This document shows, in pieces, positions 34,554-45,345 of a stretch of 64,000 nt of DNA (within the stretch, counting starts at the first letter, position 1; each line of letters starts with the position of its first letter). Origin of the DNA: Hydrangea macrophylla (Eukaryota; Streptophyta; Magnoliopsida; Cornales; Hydrangeaceae). The notes under the pieces are model-generated. The model saw only the letters and a list, made by a program, of their open reading frames with translations. It had not been told where the DNA came from and made no database searches. The position numbers and the translations under genes are program-made. Location of the stretch: the NCBI GenBank assembly GCA_033977485.1, contig CM066991.1, forward strand, positions 54,538,850-54,602,849. The letters are read 5' to 3'.

Positions 34554-36535
34554 TCATATCAAACGTCCCGCCTTGATTGATATGATATTTTGAATTTCAA
34601 AAATGCCATGTGTCATACATGCAGAGAGTGTCAGATCATTGAGAATCCCACCAGACACTCCGCATTTAATGCATCATGGTATTAAACAGCAAGATTTTCA
34701 AAAAATCTTTCCACCTCCCTCATTTGCACCTTATCTCTTTCTAAAGACCCAAGCATTCAGAGCCTCTCTCTCTAACCTCCATTTTTTCCAGCGAAGTAAT
34801 CCTCCATCCCTTCTCCAGAAATGGCTCCTAAGACAGCTCCAACAACCACTTCCAAAGGAAAAAAGACCTTAATCAACGCTCCACCACCACAGAACAGATG
34901 TAGGAAAGTTAGGACCCTAGCCAAAACCCATGCTTCCGAGATCTCTATTGATTACCTGACTCACTACAGCTCCCCCGACGGTTCCCCAGTAGCCCCAAGT
35001 CTTGGGGCGGAGTTCCACAGTGATCCACCGGTGCCTTTCCTTCCTTATTTTCCACCAGTGGAAAACGAATCGTTTCTCCAAGCACCTGCCCACTGGAGCA
35101 AGATTTGGACCACTTCGCACCCCATCAGGGGTTGGCCTACCCCTATAGCTAACTAGGACAAGTGGGTAGTTAGGGTATCGGCCTCCAAGGCCGATGTCTG
35201 GAAGCAAACGGGCATCTATGACGCAATTATGCTTAGCCGCTCAAGGCTTGAAATGGACCGTCCCCTCTTCTTCGTTGCTCTCCTCTTCTGGTCGACCTCT
35301 TGAAACGGGTTCCTCTTCCATTGTGGTCCGATGACGCCCACTGTTAAGGACATCAGCTATCTGCTCGGTCTACACCCTCATGGTCAAGAAGTCATGCCAG
35401 GCTTTATGGATGTTGGATCAGCCAGCTTTTCTTACCCTCAACAAGAATCCATAAGAGACGGGGCCGTTTCTTATCGACCGATCACAGCCTTCGGTAGCTT
35501 CTTGTCAGCCTGCATGGGTGCTGACGAGACCGAAGTGTCTGACACTAAACATACGGCCTTTCTGATATACTGGCTAAATAGATTTCTCTTCTGCTCAGCC
35601 AGCCAAGCAATCACTAAGGAGTATACTACCCTAGACCTAGCCCTTGCTGCTGGAAGCCTCTGTCTCTAGCCACCCTAGTCTAGGCTTACCTTGTCCGAGG
35701 CATAACGGACTTCGTGCACTCGGGCTTCAGTGCTGGAGGCAACCCGATCTGGATTCTACAGGTCTGGCTCTATTCTCATTTTCAACAATTTAGGCCAGCC
35801 GACCGCCAATTATCGGCTGTTCCTATTTTTGCCGTCCAATTTATGGACGTTGCTCCTTCTTCTCACTCCTTTGAGGAGTGCTTTTCCTTTTTCTACGAGG
35901 GATGTGCCAATCGGGCCGTTCCTCTCTTCCAACCCTTTTCTTCTCTTGACTTTCCTTCATTCCTTCAACTTCCTCACAACCCTACTAACTGGGGAACGGG
36001 CACCCAGCCTACATATAATGAAATCTTCTCTAGCTACTTGGTAGCTAGGGATATAATTTTTAGCCCAAGTATTCCTTTGTTTGGCCAATAATAAATGTGG
36101 AGCAGAATATTACTTTGCTTCCCTCTATGCCAGTCAGTTCGGGCTTACTCAACTCGTGCTCGTTCCCCCAGGCATCACTGTTAATGTGGACTGGGTAGAA
36201 CACGGCCTTATAGTCAATGATGGGCAAGTGAAGAAATAAAAGAACGGTCAAAAAAGCTCAAGGCCGCATTCAACTTCACTCCCTTCTCCGCCGGGCCTGT
36301 GGAATCAAAAGAATTCACCAAGTGGTGGAACAATCGGGCAAGTCACATATTCAAGGATACCGTAGCTGAGGCCCTTGTACGATTTGCTGTGTCATCAGCC
36401 GCTGAGGCCGATGCTCCTACTCCATCAGCCCCAACCCGGCACAAATAGGTTGCCAAGAGACCGACCCGCAAGCCAGCTTTGGGCAAAGGGCCTGCTCAAA
36501 AGAAGAAGAAAACAACACCGGCCTCAACAACTCAG

Positions 36536-36612
36536 GTTAAATTTACTTTATTTTTTACCTGTTGAGCCCGATTACATCTTTTAAGTTCTAATCCTTTCCT
36601 TTTTTTCTTCAG
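36536..36612 (+). other. Intron 1 of the antisense PMD gene
   Basis: CTCAG/GTTAAATTTAC begins a 77-base T-rich stretch ending TTTTTTCTTCAG. The basic, disordered frame (AQKKKKTTPAS) continues across into an acidic Ser/Pro-rich frame. Confidence 0.6.
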
Positions 36613-37148
36613 CTTGTTGATTAGGACTCCGGAGAAGACCTATCATTGACTGGAGCAGTTCCCTAACCATCACCGATCCAACCTCAAACTCTTCCCACTG
36701 ATCTTCCTACATCTCCAGCGTCCACCGCGGCCTACCTAGAACGAGTCACCGTGAGAGTGATGCCACTTCACATTGTGCCACCTCTCACCCCTTCGAGCGA
36801 CGACGAAGATAGTACTCCTACCGGCCATATTCCTGAACAAGTCATTCTCTCTTCTAGCAGCGAAGATGTGGCCGATGCTGGAACTGCCATGGAGGCAGCT
36901 GGGGAAGAGACCAAACAGGCTGCCCCCGTTGTAATCGGAGCACCCTTTGGGCAGGATGACACCAGTGCTGCCACCGGATCATCCTTTCAAGCAACGAGGG
37001 AACCGGTTGAAGCCAATGCTATCCAACCTCCTGAAGATTCTGCAGCTCCACGGGTTGAGGACGAGGTAAATGACTCGGGCTCTATCCTGGGCATTCAGAT
37101 TTCATAGGCTGCAAAGACCGCTGCCAGCCTAGGGGTGGAAACCAGTAG

Positions 37149-38762
37149 TGACACGACTAAAGAGTTGTGCGCTCTTGTGCAACACCCAAGTGTAGGTGAT
37201 CGTGCAAGTAATACTGGATAAGTCCAGGTCGATCCCACAGGGAAGGAATAGGAAGAATGTATACCAAGTTATAACCTAAAGAAAAAGAAAAGTTTAATTG
37301 TAGTAGTGACTAAATCCTAATTAATTAAATTAAACTAAATAATAAACTAAAGCATAAAGAAACATAACTAATTAAACATATAAAATAAAGGTGTTGGAAA
37401 CACGAGAATCCACATTGATCCTAACCATCTACCATGCGTACTCATTAATGTTCTATGGAGTTCATCCCTCTTCAGTATTCCGTATTTTTCTAAAGATAAA
37501 GAATCATTAGCCCTTTCATGACCGGGACTACATCATCACAAGTGATTTAAAATACTTGTAAGACGGTTTAAAACAATGGTTATTACTTGCACTCTAAATG
37601 GTGTTAGCATTCAAAGTGGTTTTCAAAAGTCATTGAAGAAAATAGCCTTAAGGCTTTAAGTTCTAAAAACTGTTGTGACAAACTGAGCTTATAGGGACAA
37701 TTTGATAACAGATTTCTAAAATAGAAAGTCATGGAATACTTAAAAGAATCATCTCAAGAATCAACATGTTCAATCAATCGAAGCGCTCTCGATTGATCGG
37801 ACTGCATCATCCTTCAATCGATCGAAATGCCTTCGATCGCTTGACTATGGCTCTGGTTCGATCGATCGAAATACCTTCGATCGATCGATCGAGCCCAAGG
37901 TTTCTAAAGATTGCATGGAAGAGGTTGGGAATCAATGTTTCATCATATATTTCCAACGTCTAAACTACAGAAACATAAATAAACAAGTGCAGGAATAGTA
38001 AACTAAAGTAATCATAGCATATAAACTAATAACAATCAAATAACAAGGATTGAAAAGAAAAACCTGGATATAATCTGAAATAAACTTGAAATAAACATGA
38101 AATCCACTTGAATCTTCAATAATCTTCAATATATTAATGAAAAAGAGGAAAAATAATATGAATCTAACCTAATCTACTCCTAATCTAACCCTAAAACTAC
38201 CCTAAAACTGCTATTTTCTGCGTTCTGGAGCGTCCTCCCTTCGTCTGGCGTCAAAACGACTTATATATAGGGTTCCTGCAGAGTTTACGCAACTTTTGGG
38301 TGAATATGAAGTTTGATCGATCGAAGGTTCGATCGATTGAACTCTCTTCAATCGCTTGAACTTCTCTGATTTTGACAGCTCTGCGCACCGATGGGAGAAT
38401 GGCCATAACTTTTCACTCGGACCTTGGATTGACCTCCCGTTTATGGCCACACGACCGTAACTCAAAGATCTACATTTAATATCTCTGGGAAAATATTCCA
38501 AATCTGAAGTCTTCATTGTCAAAATTGGCATTTTCTCAGCTGCTTTATTTGTTCTCTTCACCATAATCACTTTTCTTTAGCTCAACTTCATTGATTTATA
38601 TTCTAATACCTATAAAACAACGCATAAACATATATTTAAGCATTAACATAATAAAAAGAATATTGTTATTAGAATGCACCTAAATGTAGGGACTTTGGGG
38701 ATAAAAGTATGCATAAAGAACCATGTAATACACTAGAAATATGCACTTTTCACCTAGAATCA
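37149..38762 (-). repeat. Solo LTR H (1614 bp) inside the antisense PMD gene
   Basis: Ends are TGACACGAC on the left and CTAGAATCA on the right. Flanks are AGTAG (37144-37148) and AGTAC (38763-38767), a target duplication with one mutation. Removing H and one flank keeps the host frame open. Promoter on minus strand: TATA-like CTATATATAA at 38261-38270. The 3' end has the GATCGACCTGGACTTATCC phrase typical of a U5 end. Palindrome clusters TCGATCGA lie at 38312-38364 (upstream of TATA) and 37775-37890 (downstream). Confidence 0.75.
37775..37890. promoter_or_regulatory. TCGATCGA palindrome cluster in LTR H, transcribed side
   Basis: Seven or so copies of CAATCGAWCGA and GATCGATCGA-type palindromes in 116 bp, with phrases such as AAATGCCTTCGATCGCTTGA. 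A second, shorter cluster is at 38312-38364 upstream of the TATA box. Confidence 0.6.
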
Positions 38763-38879
38763 AGTACTGCTCCCTCTTTTTTCGGGCTTGATCAGTCGTC
38801 TTCTCAGCCATCAACTTCTCAACCAAGTGAGGCCAATGTTCGCCAAGAGATCTCAGCCTCTCTTGATTCTCATGCCCAG

Positions 38880-38952
38880 GTATTGTAGTCCCTTTACCTT
38901 GTTTCATTCATGAGCTCTTAAAACATCTTTTGACCCCCACTCTTTTGAACAG
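38880..38952 (+). other. Intron 2 of the antisense PMD gene
   Basis: GCCCAG/GTATTGTAG to CTCTTTTGAACAG/GCTACT, 73 bases and T-rich. Removing it joins two open frames in phase (one ends SLDSHAQ, the next begins ATPIGPEPY). Confidence 0.65.
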
Positions 38953-39698
38953 GCTACTCCCATAGGTCCAGAGCCATACATCCCATTCGATGATTTCTTC
39001 TTTGGCCTGGACCTAAGAGCTTTTTAACTTGGTCTTCTCGAGCCCGAGGCGTTCTCTCCTTTACGCCTTCAGCAATCAAAAGACCTACTCCTCGGGCTTG
39101 CTGATCAGGACCTCTCTAACCTTCCTACTGCTGCTGATGTTGAAGCAGCTTTGAACACACTCATGGCTGATCCCTCTCTTTCTGACGGGCAACTATCCCT
39201 GCTCCGTGAGACGCAAGAAAGACTCCCAAGTTGTCGTTTCCTGGACCGATCGGCCTTGAAGGTTCAAGCTAATGCAAAATTTCACTTGTGCTCCCGACAA
39301 AAACCAATGAAGTTTCTAGAGGGGGCCAAGGCTAAATTTGATGCAGGGAAGGCCTCTCGGGCTCAGGTGTTGGCCAGAGACACTTGGCTGCACAATCGCA
39401 TCGCTGCACTTAAAGCTCAACTTGTCCAATGCGAGGCCGAGGTCGCCACCAATAATGCCGCCTTAGGGAAAATTGATGAACTGCTGATCCAACTTGGTGG
39501 TGACGCTCAGAAGTGCAGTGAGCAACTATAAGCCAGAGTCCCGATATCCTGAGCATGGGCCCATAAACTTGACAAAGCAAAACGGGATCGGGCTGGAGCT
39601 ATCAAGACCTGGGAGGACTTAAGGGCCAAACTTAGGAATTTTGGATCGGCCTAGAGGACGACTCCCATTTTGTGTATCTTGTATAGCATTTTTTTTCT

Positions 39699-40985
39699 TC
39701 ATATTTTTGTAAGTAAGCTGTGCTCAGCTTTATTAATACAAAATGATGTTTTCTCTAACCATTCGGGCTCAGGTTCATAATTGATCAATTGATCATATTC
39801 CAACCCTAGATTTGGTTTATAGTCAAGATCAATGGTCTCCCACAACGTAGGATAATAGGACTTTAAATATTGACCATTGATTAATCGGACATGAACTGTC
39901 CCATCTATATCACGTAGCCTGTAGGCACCACCTTTCTTGACTTGATGGATGATGAACGGGCCTTCCCAGTTGACCGACCATTTGCCGATTATCACCGATA
40001 GGTAAAATGGCCTTCCATACCAAATCCTCCATGCAAAAAGACTTTTCTTTTACCCTTTTGTTATAAGCTCGGGTTGCCCGTTGCTTTTGAACCTTTAATG
40101 AGTCTAAGGCCGTGAGCCTCGTTTCATCAAGCCCTTCTAACTCAACTATCATAGCCTCTGTGTACTCAGTAGGCTCAAGCTGGTTCTGTAAAGCCCTTCT
40201 GGCCGATTAGACTATAACTTCTATAGGTAACATAGCGTCATGCCCATAGGTCAGTATGAACGGTGTGACCCTAATACTTGACCTTTTAGATGTCTGATAG
40301 GCCCATAAAGCTTCGGACAGGAGCTTGTCCCATTCCTTAGGATTTTCAACGATCATCTTTTCAATAATCCCCTTAAGGATCTTGTTTGTAGACTTGCCCT
40401 GCCTGTTAGCCTGTGCATAGTAGGGCATAGAATTGAGAATTTTGATCTCCCTACTTTCTGCAAAAGCTAACGTTTCTGTTCCTGTGAAAATAGATCATTG
40501 GTCAGCCGTAATTGTCTTTGGCAGGCCGAACCTATGGATAATATGTTCTTCAATGAATTTTATTACGGTGGAACCGTTCTGCATGGTATGGCCTCAGCCC
40601 ACTTAGTAAACTAGTCTGTAGCCACTATGATGAAACAGTGCTAGCCCGATGACGGCGGTAGGACTTTGCCAATTAAATCCATAGCCCATCCTCGGAACGG
40701 CTATAGTTTGATTATAGATTGTAGTTCTTTAGCTGGTACATGCTGGATCGGACCATGCTTCTGGCAAGCTTGACATCCCTTGGCATAACTGATACAATCT
40801 TTCAGCATACCGGGCCAGTAATAGTTGTATCTTCTCAGCAACCACTTCATCTTTGTACCGGCCTGATGTGCCCCACAGATATCTTCATGTACCTTAACCA
40901 TAACGTACATGGCCTGTTTTTTTCCCTAAACACCTCAAGATCACGTCGTCACCGATGGGTTTCTTGAACAATTCTCCATCGAGCA
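39699..40985 (-). pseudogene. Element F integrase, degenerate
   Basis: The zinc-binding part (HEDICGAHQ, then CISYAKGCQACQ) is at 40910-40750. The catalytic core follows with in-frame stops, including one after TDQ near the second Asp. The region around the third catalytic residue (PYYAQAN at 40425) has Lys where the family has Glu. The C-terminal segment with the GPF/Y-like NWEGPFIIHQV motif ends at 39699 after a frameshift near 39995. Integrase would insert element cDNA; this copy cannot. Its end converges with the antisense PMD gene, leaving only about 45 bp between the two stop codons. Confidence 0.8.
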
Positions 40986-40992
40986 TCACAAA

Positions 40993-41442
40993 TCAGACAG
41001 CAAATAGTCTAACTCTTTGGTTTACCCTGACATTTGGGTGATTCAGGTATTCAATGATGGGCATTCTCCAATCGTCGTCCTCCATCAAGACCGAATTGGT
41101 GGTAGTATACCAACCTCTCCTTGCAACGGACGGTAATGATCGGACATAAACAGTGATAACTTGGTCTTCTAAGTTCTTCCGAGAAGATGAGGCTGATCCT
41201 ATTTTTGCCAACTTATCGGCCTCGGTATTTGTGGTCCTCAGAATATAACTCACACTGATGTCGTCAAACGCCTCCATGAGTTGAGTGGCCATAGCGTGGA
41301 ATGGGCAGAGTTCCCAACTTCTTATCTGGAATTCTCTAGCTATCTATCTGATCACCAGCCCTGAGTCTCCTTTTATGTGCACAGACGATGCCCCCATTTC
41401 AAGGAGTATCTCTAGTCCGATGATAAGCGCTTCGTATTCGGC
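40993..41442 (-). pseudogene. Element F second (archaeal-type) RNase H, degenerate
   Basis: The domain begins in the preceding frame (WTLIFDGSKN, near 41560) and continues past a TAG where the family has Gln (before AEYEALI). It includes KGDSGLVI and NTEADKLAK, so the acidic catalytic positions remain. Another stop lies between them near 41346. Presence of this domain between RNase H and integrase is a known hallmark of the Tat lineage. Confidence 0.75.
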
Positions 41443-42975
41443 CTAATTGTTGGTGCATTTGAAATTGAGCCAAAACGATATTTTTGTCTTCTTGTACTTG
41501 GGTGATATAATAACCACACCTGCCCCAGCACCCTCTACGTTTTTGGAACCATCAAAGATTAACGTCCATGGGACTAAGGACGTGCTTAGGACTTTGGGTG
41601 TTAGAGGCAGTTCTCCCATATCTGTAGGATCTGGGTGATCGGCTAAGAAATTAGCTATGGCCTGGCCTTTGACCGATTGCTGCGAACAGTATTGGATGGC
41701 AAATTCCATCAAGGCCAAGGTCCATTTCCCAATTCGGCCTCGCATGATTGGTCTTGATAACATATATTTTATCACATCAGTTTGACATATTATGTAAGTG
41801 GAAACGGGCGGCATATATGTTCTTAACTTTTGTGAGGAAAAATACAATGCCAAGCACAACTTCTCAATCGGCGCATAGCGCTGCTCGATTGGAGTTAAAA
41901 TTCTACTTAAATAATAAACGGCTTGCTCGTTGCCTTGCTCATTATCTTGAGCTAACATACTTCCTATAGAGCAGTCAGAGGCCGATATATACAATTTAAG
42001 GTACCTACCCTTCTTGGGTGGCATTAATACTGGAAAAGTTGACAAATATTGTTTAATTCCCTCGAAGGCTTGTTGATGGCTGTCTTCCCATTTGAAGTCT
42101 TCATCGGTCTTGATCTTCAATAGTGGGGTCCATACTTGGGTCTTCCCTGCACAATTGGATATAAATCTTCTCAAAAATTTGATTTGTCCGAGCAATTTCT
42201 GAAGCTCTTTCTTGTTAGTTGGTGGCTTTGCTGCCTGGATAGGCCGAGCCTTATTTTTGTCAACCTCTATCCCTCTTTGATGCACTAGGAAACCTAGGAA
42301 ATTACCTACTATGACGCCGAAAGCACATTTGAGAGGGTTCATCTTTAGTTTGTGAGCCCGCATTCTTTCAAATGCCTTTTCCGAATCCCTCAGATGATCG
42401 GCGTTACCTCCTGACTTTACCACCACGTCATCAATGTAAACCTCCATGAATTGTCCAATCATATCATGGAAGATTGAATTCATTGCCCGTTGATAGGTGG
42501 CTCCAGCATTCTTCAGACTGAAAGGCATAACAACCCATTCAAAGGTTCCAATTGCCCCTGGGCACCAAAAACCAGTCTTCGGGACATCCTCTTCGGCAAT
42601 GTAAATCTGGTTGTATCCCGAGTGCCCATCCATAAAGGACAAAATTTTATGTTTGGCGGCAGAATCAATTGACTGATCGGCTATGGGCATGGGATACTCA
42701 TCTTTTGGGGTGGCTAAGTTTAAGTTTCTGAAGTCAATACAGACCCTCAGCTTCCCATTCTTCTTTACTACCGGGACCACATTCGAGACCCATTCAACAT
42801 ACCGGGCTGTCCGAATGAAACCAGTGTCCAGTAGTCTCTCAATTTCTTCTTTCACCTTCAGAGTTACTTCTGGTGACATCCGCCGAGGTAGCTGCTTGAA
42901 CGGCCTGAACTCCGATTTAATTGGCAATCGGTGTTCCACCAGTTCCCTAAATAAACCTGGCATTTCATCATAATC
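41443..42975 (-). pseudogene. Element F reverse transcriptase and RNase H
   Basis: An uninterrupted 506-residue segment from 42963. RT: LPRRMSPEV at the start, VKKNGKLRVCIDFRNLN (residues 67-82), SFMDGHSGYNQI (109-120), and intact catalytic VYIDDVVVKS (175-184). RNase H follows (LYISASDCSIG, where the first Asp of the family's YxDAS is replaced by Ser-Ala, then SQKLRTYMP and IANFLADHPD). The segment ends by opening the second RNase H. Upstream it is cut by element G: the phrase before MPGLF continues on the other side of G at 53458. The longest intact piece of F. Confidence 0.85.
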
Positions 42976-43077
42976 TGTAATACCCTGTATTTTTGTAATA
43001 TATTATATAACTAGACATTGTATGTTTCTTTTAATACTTGTATGAGCTTGGCCTTACCCTTGGTATATTTTGTATAC

Positions 43078-43184
43078 CAATCGATTGACCAGTATATCAA
43101 TCGATTGCTCATACCAATCGATTGAACTTTATCTCAATCGATTGATTGTTTCAATCGATTAACACTATGTCAATCGATTGGAGG
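43078..43184. promoter_or_regulatory. CAATCGATTG palindrome cluster upstream of the G promoter
   Basis: Seven or so copies of the 10-base palindrome CAATCGATTG, or one-base variants, spaced by 5-12 bases; the palindromes are followed by GAC, GAA or CTC. The 3' LTR (51337-51424) lacks a 17-bp piece carrying one copy. Confidence 0.7.
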
Positions 43185-43222
43185 CAGCTGGGCAGATTCT
43201 TTTGCTCTGGCTGGGGAGAGGC

Positions 43223-43249
43223 CACGTGAACACTCCCTCTCTATATATA
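43223..43249 (+). promoter_or_regulatory. G-box and TATA box of element G
   Basis: CACGTG at 43223-43228 and CTATATATA at 43241-43249, 50-60 bp downstream of the palindrome cluster. The same pair is at 51466-51493 in the 3' LTR. Confidence 0.6.
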
Positions 43250-43554
43250 CCAGCCCATTTTGGGCGTATTTCTGTTTACAGAAATCAGAGAGAGTGAAGG
43301 GGAGGGTTTTGTGTGTGTGTTATATATATATACACTCATATATATATATATACACACATATATACATACATACACTCACACACACACAGAGATGGACTGA
43401 GACGAGAAGAAGAAGAAGAAGAAGACTAGAAAGAAGAAGAGAAGAAGGAGAAGAAAGAGAAGAGAGAAGGCAGCGAACTAGAGAGAGAGAGAGAGGAAGA
43501 CCACCATTGAAGCTCAAGCTTCAAAACACAACCAAACACGCCTTAACGCCAAAG

Positions 43555-43571
43555 GTGAGTTCTAAACTCAC
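43555..43571 (+). promoter_or_regulatory. Splice-donor-like site inside a hairpin (element G)
   Basis: GTGAGTT-CTA-AACTCAC is a perfect 7-bp stem. AAAG/GTGAGT matches the 5' splice consensus. A pyrimidine-rich acceptor candidate (CCCTTTTCAG) lies at 45331-45340, five bases before the ORF at 45346, so a leader intron of about 1.8 kb is plausible. Confidence 0.5.
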
Positions 43572-43684
43572 TTGGTAGCCTTACATTGATGTTATGACAT
43601 GTTTTGAATGAAGAAATGGAGAAGAAACCATGTATTTCCCGTTTATATGTGATGGGCAGTCTTCTCTGTGAAGAAGACGAAGTG

Positions 43685-43852
43685 TCAATCGATTGACACT
43701 ATATCAATTGATTGACATCTTTCATGTCTCAATCGATTGACATTTTATGCAATCGATTGACATGGATTGTGATCCAATCGATTGAACTTTGTTCCAATCG
43801 ATTGACACTACTTTTATACCAATCGATTGACATCTATATCAATCGATTGGAA
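43685..43852. promoter_or_regulatory. Second CAATCGATTG cluster, downstream of the donor hairpin
   Basis: Eight copies of CAATCGATTG or one-base variants in 168 bp, most followed by ACA. The 5' LTR has CAATTGATTG at one site where the 3' LTR (51930-52096) has the perfect palindrome. Confidence 0.7.
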
Positions 43853-44180
43853 GTTACAGTTTACTGTTTTACTTGTTTAGTTAATATAATAACTGTTTAG
43901 TTGTTTATTTACTGTTCAGTACTTCTCAGCATGCTTTATTATTATTGTAATACAGACATGATAATGAATTAATGCAGCGTAGGGTCGTAGTAACAACAAG
44001 ATTAACAGATGATGTTTATAATGTTAGATAACGGAATAGTCGTGAATCCTTTGGGGTTAACGTTCATTTCATTCAGAGTAGTCGGGCCACATTGGGATTG
44101 TCATGTATCGGTAATAGAGTTGAACTTAAGTAGGTTTGCTAAGATTCGGGAACCTTGCGTGGGCGGGCTTTGGTCGATCA

Positions 44181-44500
44181 CATGTTCTTAAAAGCGGTAG
44201 ACAGACGAAGGTGTCTATGACTTGCGGTGAACCGGACCATTTGCCCTAAGATAGCCAGATGATCTAATCATATGTTCTTAAAAGCGGTAGACAGACGAAG
44301 GTGTCTATGACATGCGGTGGACCGTGATCACTGGTAGACGTCGCTAAGTCGTGGCATAGAATGATGTACTGTTGTTTAAAGCGTTATATCCCTGACATGC
44401 GGTGGACTGTGCATATGTTCTTAAAAGCGGGGGATGGACTAACGTGGTATCCATGACATGCGGTGAACTATGCATATGTTCTTAAAAGCGGTGGATGAGC
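44181..44500 (+). repeat. Tandem units with variable paired stems in element G LTR
   Basis: Four full units begin CATRTGTTCTTAAAAGCGG (44181, 44271, 44412, 44472), plus a partial one. Two units can pair TAGACA with TGTCTA; the third pairs ATGGA with TCCAT at the same place. Its place in the LTR matches the hairpin array in D. Repeated at about 52425-52745. Confidence 0.6.
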
Positions 44501-44712
44501 AATGGTGCGTTATAGAGTTGAACTACTATCGAGTCTGTTCCCCTATCAAGACGCGTTATCGGTCTTATAATGAGTAAAACGTCAGTAATCGGATCATTGG
44601 TTTGATTAAAGGAGTTACCTTTACTGAATTCTAATTTGATTACAGTTTATAACTTGTAATAATATCAATAGTCGATACCCTGTTAGTATCTAACTCACTC
44701 GGCTTTCATTAA

Positions 44713-44895
44713 GCTGACGGCGTTTATGCCGCTGGACATTTCTACGTTCCAGCGCATCCTGGTTATGACTATACAGGTGAAGGGCCTGCAGAAGAAGACT
44801 ACTATGCCGGTGACGGAGTTCCTGTGGAGAATTTCCCCGGCGGAGGTCAGACCGAAGGAGACTACTACGTCGAGGACTACCCTTATGCCAACTGA
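44713..44895 (+). other. ATG-less 60-codon open frame in the G LTR
   Basis: Downstream of a TAA, the frame reads ADGVYAAGHFYVPAHPGYDY and continues Asp/Glu/Tyr/Gly-rich to PYAN and stop. Its 5' edge is the block conserved with LTR D (AAGCTGACGGCGTT). The composition resembles the acidic ORF. Without an ATG it would need splicing or a non-AUG start. Confidence 0.3.
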
Positions 44896-45214
44896 AGACT
44901 AGACTAGAATTGTAGCTAATTGCCTTTACCGTTTTAGAACTTCTTTGTAGTCAGGCATATGTTGCCTTGGCATTTGTACTTCCGCTGCTTTATATTTGAT
45001 TCGAGACTCTGATATGTAATAGTTAGTAACTTCTGTTGACTTTATGTTGCGTTGTGTTCAGAACCTAGACCTCATTCCTGTTACACTATTACTTCTTGTT
45101 GCTTAGTACTGCGTGGTGTGGACAATCATGTGACTTCACCCGTCATTCCCTATGGACCCATAAAGGAAATTTATTTTTCTCTATTTATGCCGTTCCGGGG
45201 CGTGACAGGATTTT

Positions 45215-45227
45215 TGGTATCAGAGCC
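45215..45227 (+). other. Primer-binding site of element G, tRNA-iMet
   Basis: TGGTATCAGAGCC, complementary to the 3' end of plant initiator Met tRNA, seven bases after the LTR end. Confidence 0.9.
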
Positions 45228-45345
45228 TAGGTTGTATACCTTTTCGCTCACAGATTGTCCCACACCATCTGGTCCTAGAACCTTGAGATTCTATAGATGA
45301 GTATTAAGATTAGTTCTGACTTAAGGTAGTCCCTTTTCAGGTAGC

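Larger units (their letters stand above)
34821..39654 (+). pseudogene. Antisense plant-mobile-domain (PMD) gene inside element F, broken
   Basis: This gene runs on the strand opposite F's pol. N-terminal exon 34821-36535: a Lys/Pro-rich start, then PMD signatures (TPTVKDISYLLGLHPHG at 35334, HTAFLIYWLNRFLFC, ITKEYTTLDLALAAG, then a frameshift, IWILQVWLYSHF and KEFTKWWNN). Intron 1 is 36536-36612 (GT...TTCTTCAG). An acidic Ser/Pro-rich region follows to about 37143, split by solo LTR H. Intron 2 is 38880-38952 (GT...TTGAACAG). The last exon (38953-39654) has a predicted coiled coil. In-frame stops at 35154, near 35299, 35667 and elsewhere, plus at least two frameshifts, make it non-functional. 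PMD proteins MAIN and MAIL1 act in gene and transposon silencing in Arabidopsis; PMDs are also carried by transposons. The role in the element is unknown. Confidence 0.7.
42976..45207 (+). repeat. Element G 5' LTR (2232 bp)
   Basis: Starts TGTAATACCCTG and ends GGGGCGTGACA. In order: CAATCGATTG cluster 1 (43078-43184), G-box (43223), TATA (43241), GA-rich leader, donor hairpin (43555-43571), CAATCGATTG cluster 2 (43685-43852), array of CATATGTTCTTAAAAGCGG units (44181-44500), conserved AAGCTGACGGCGTT (44711-44724). Confidence 0.95.

Noticed and set aside
34603..34872. Alternative upstream start for the antisense PMD gene
   Set aside because: The frame from 34603 differs from the PMD frame and ends within its first exon; the ATG at 34821 is in frame with the domain.
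43294..43578. Arg/Glu-rich frame in the G leader (also 51503-51823)
   Set aside because: Generated by TA, CA and GA simple repeats in the untranslated leader; uses no convincing ATG.
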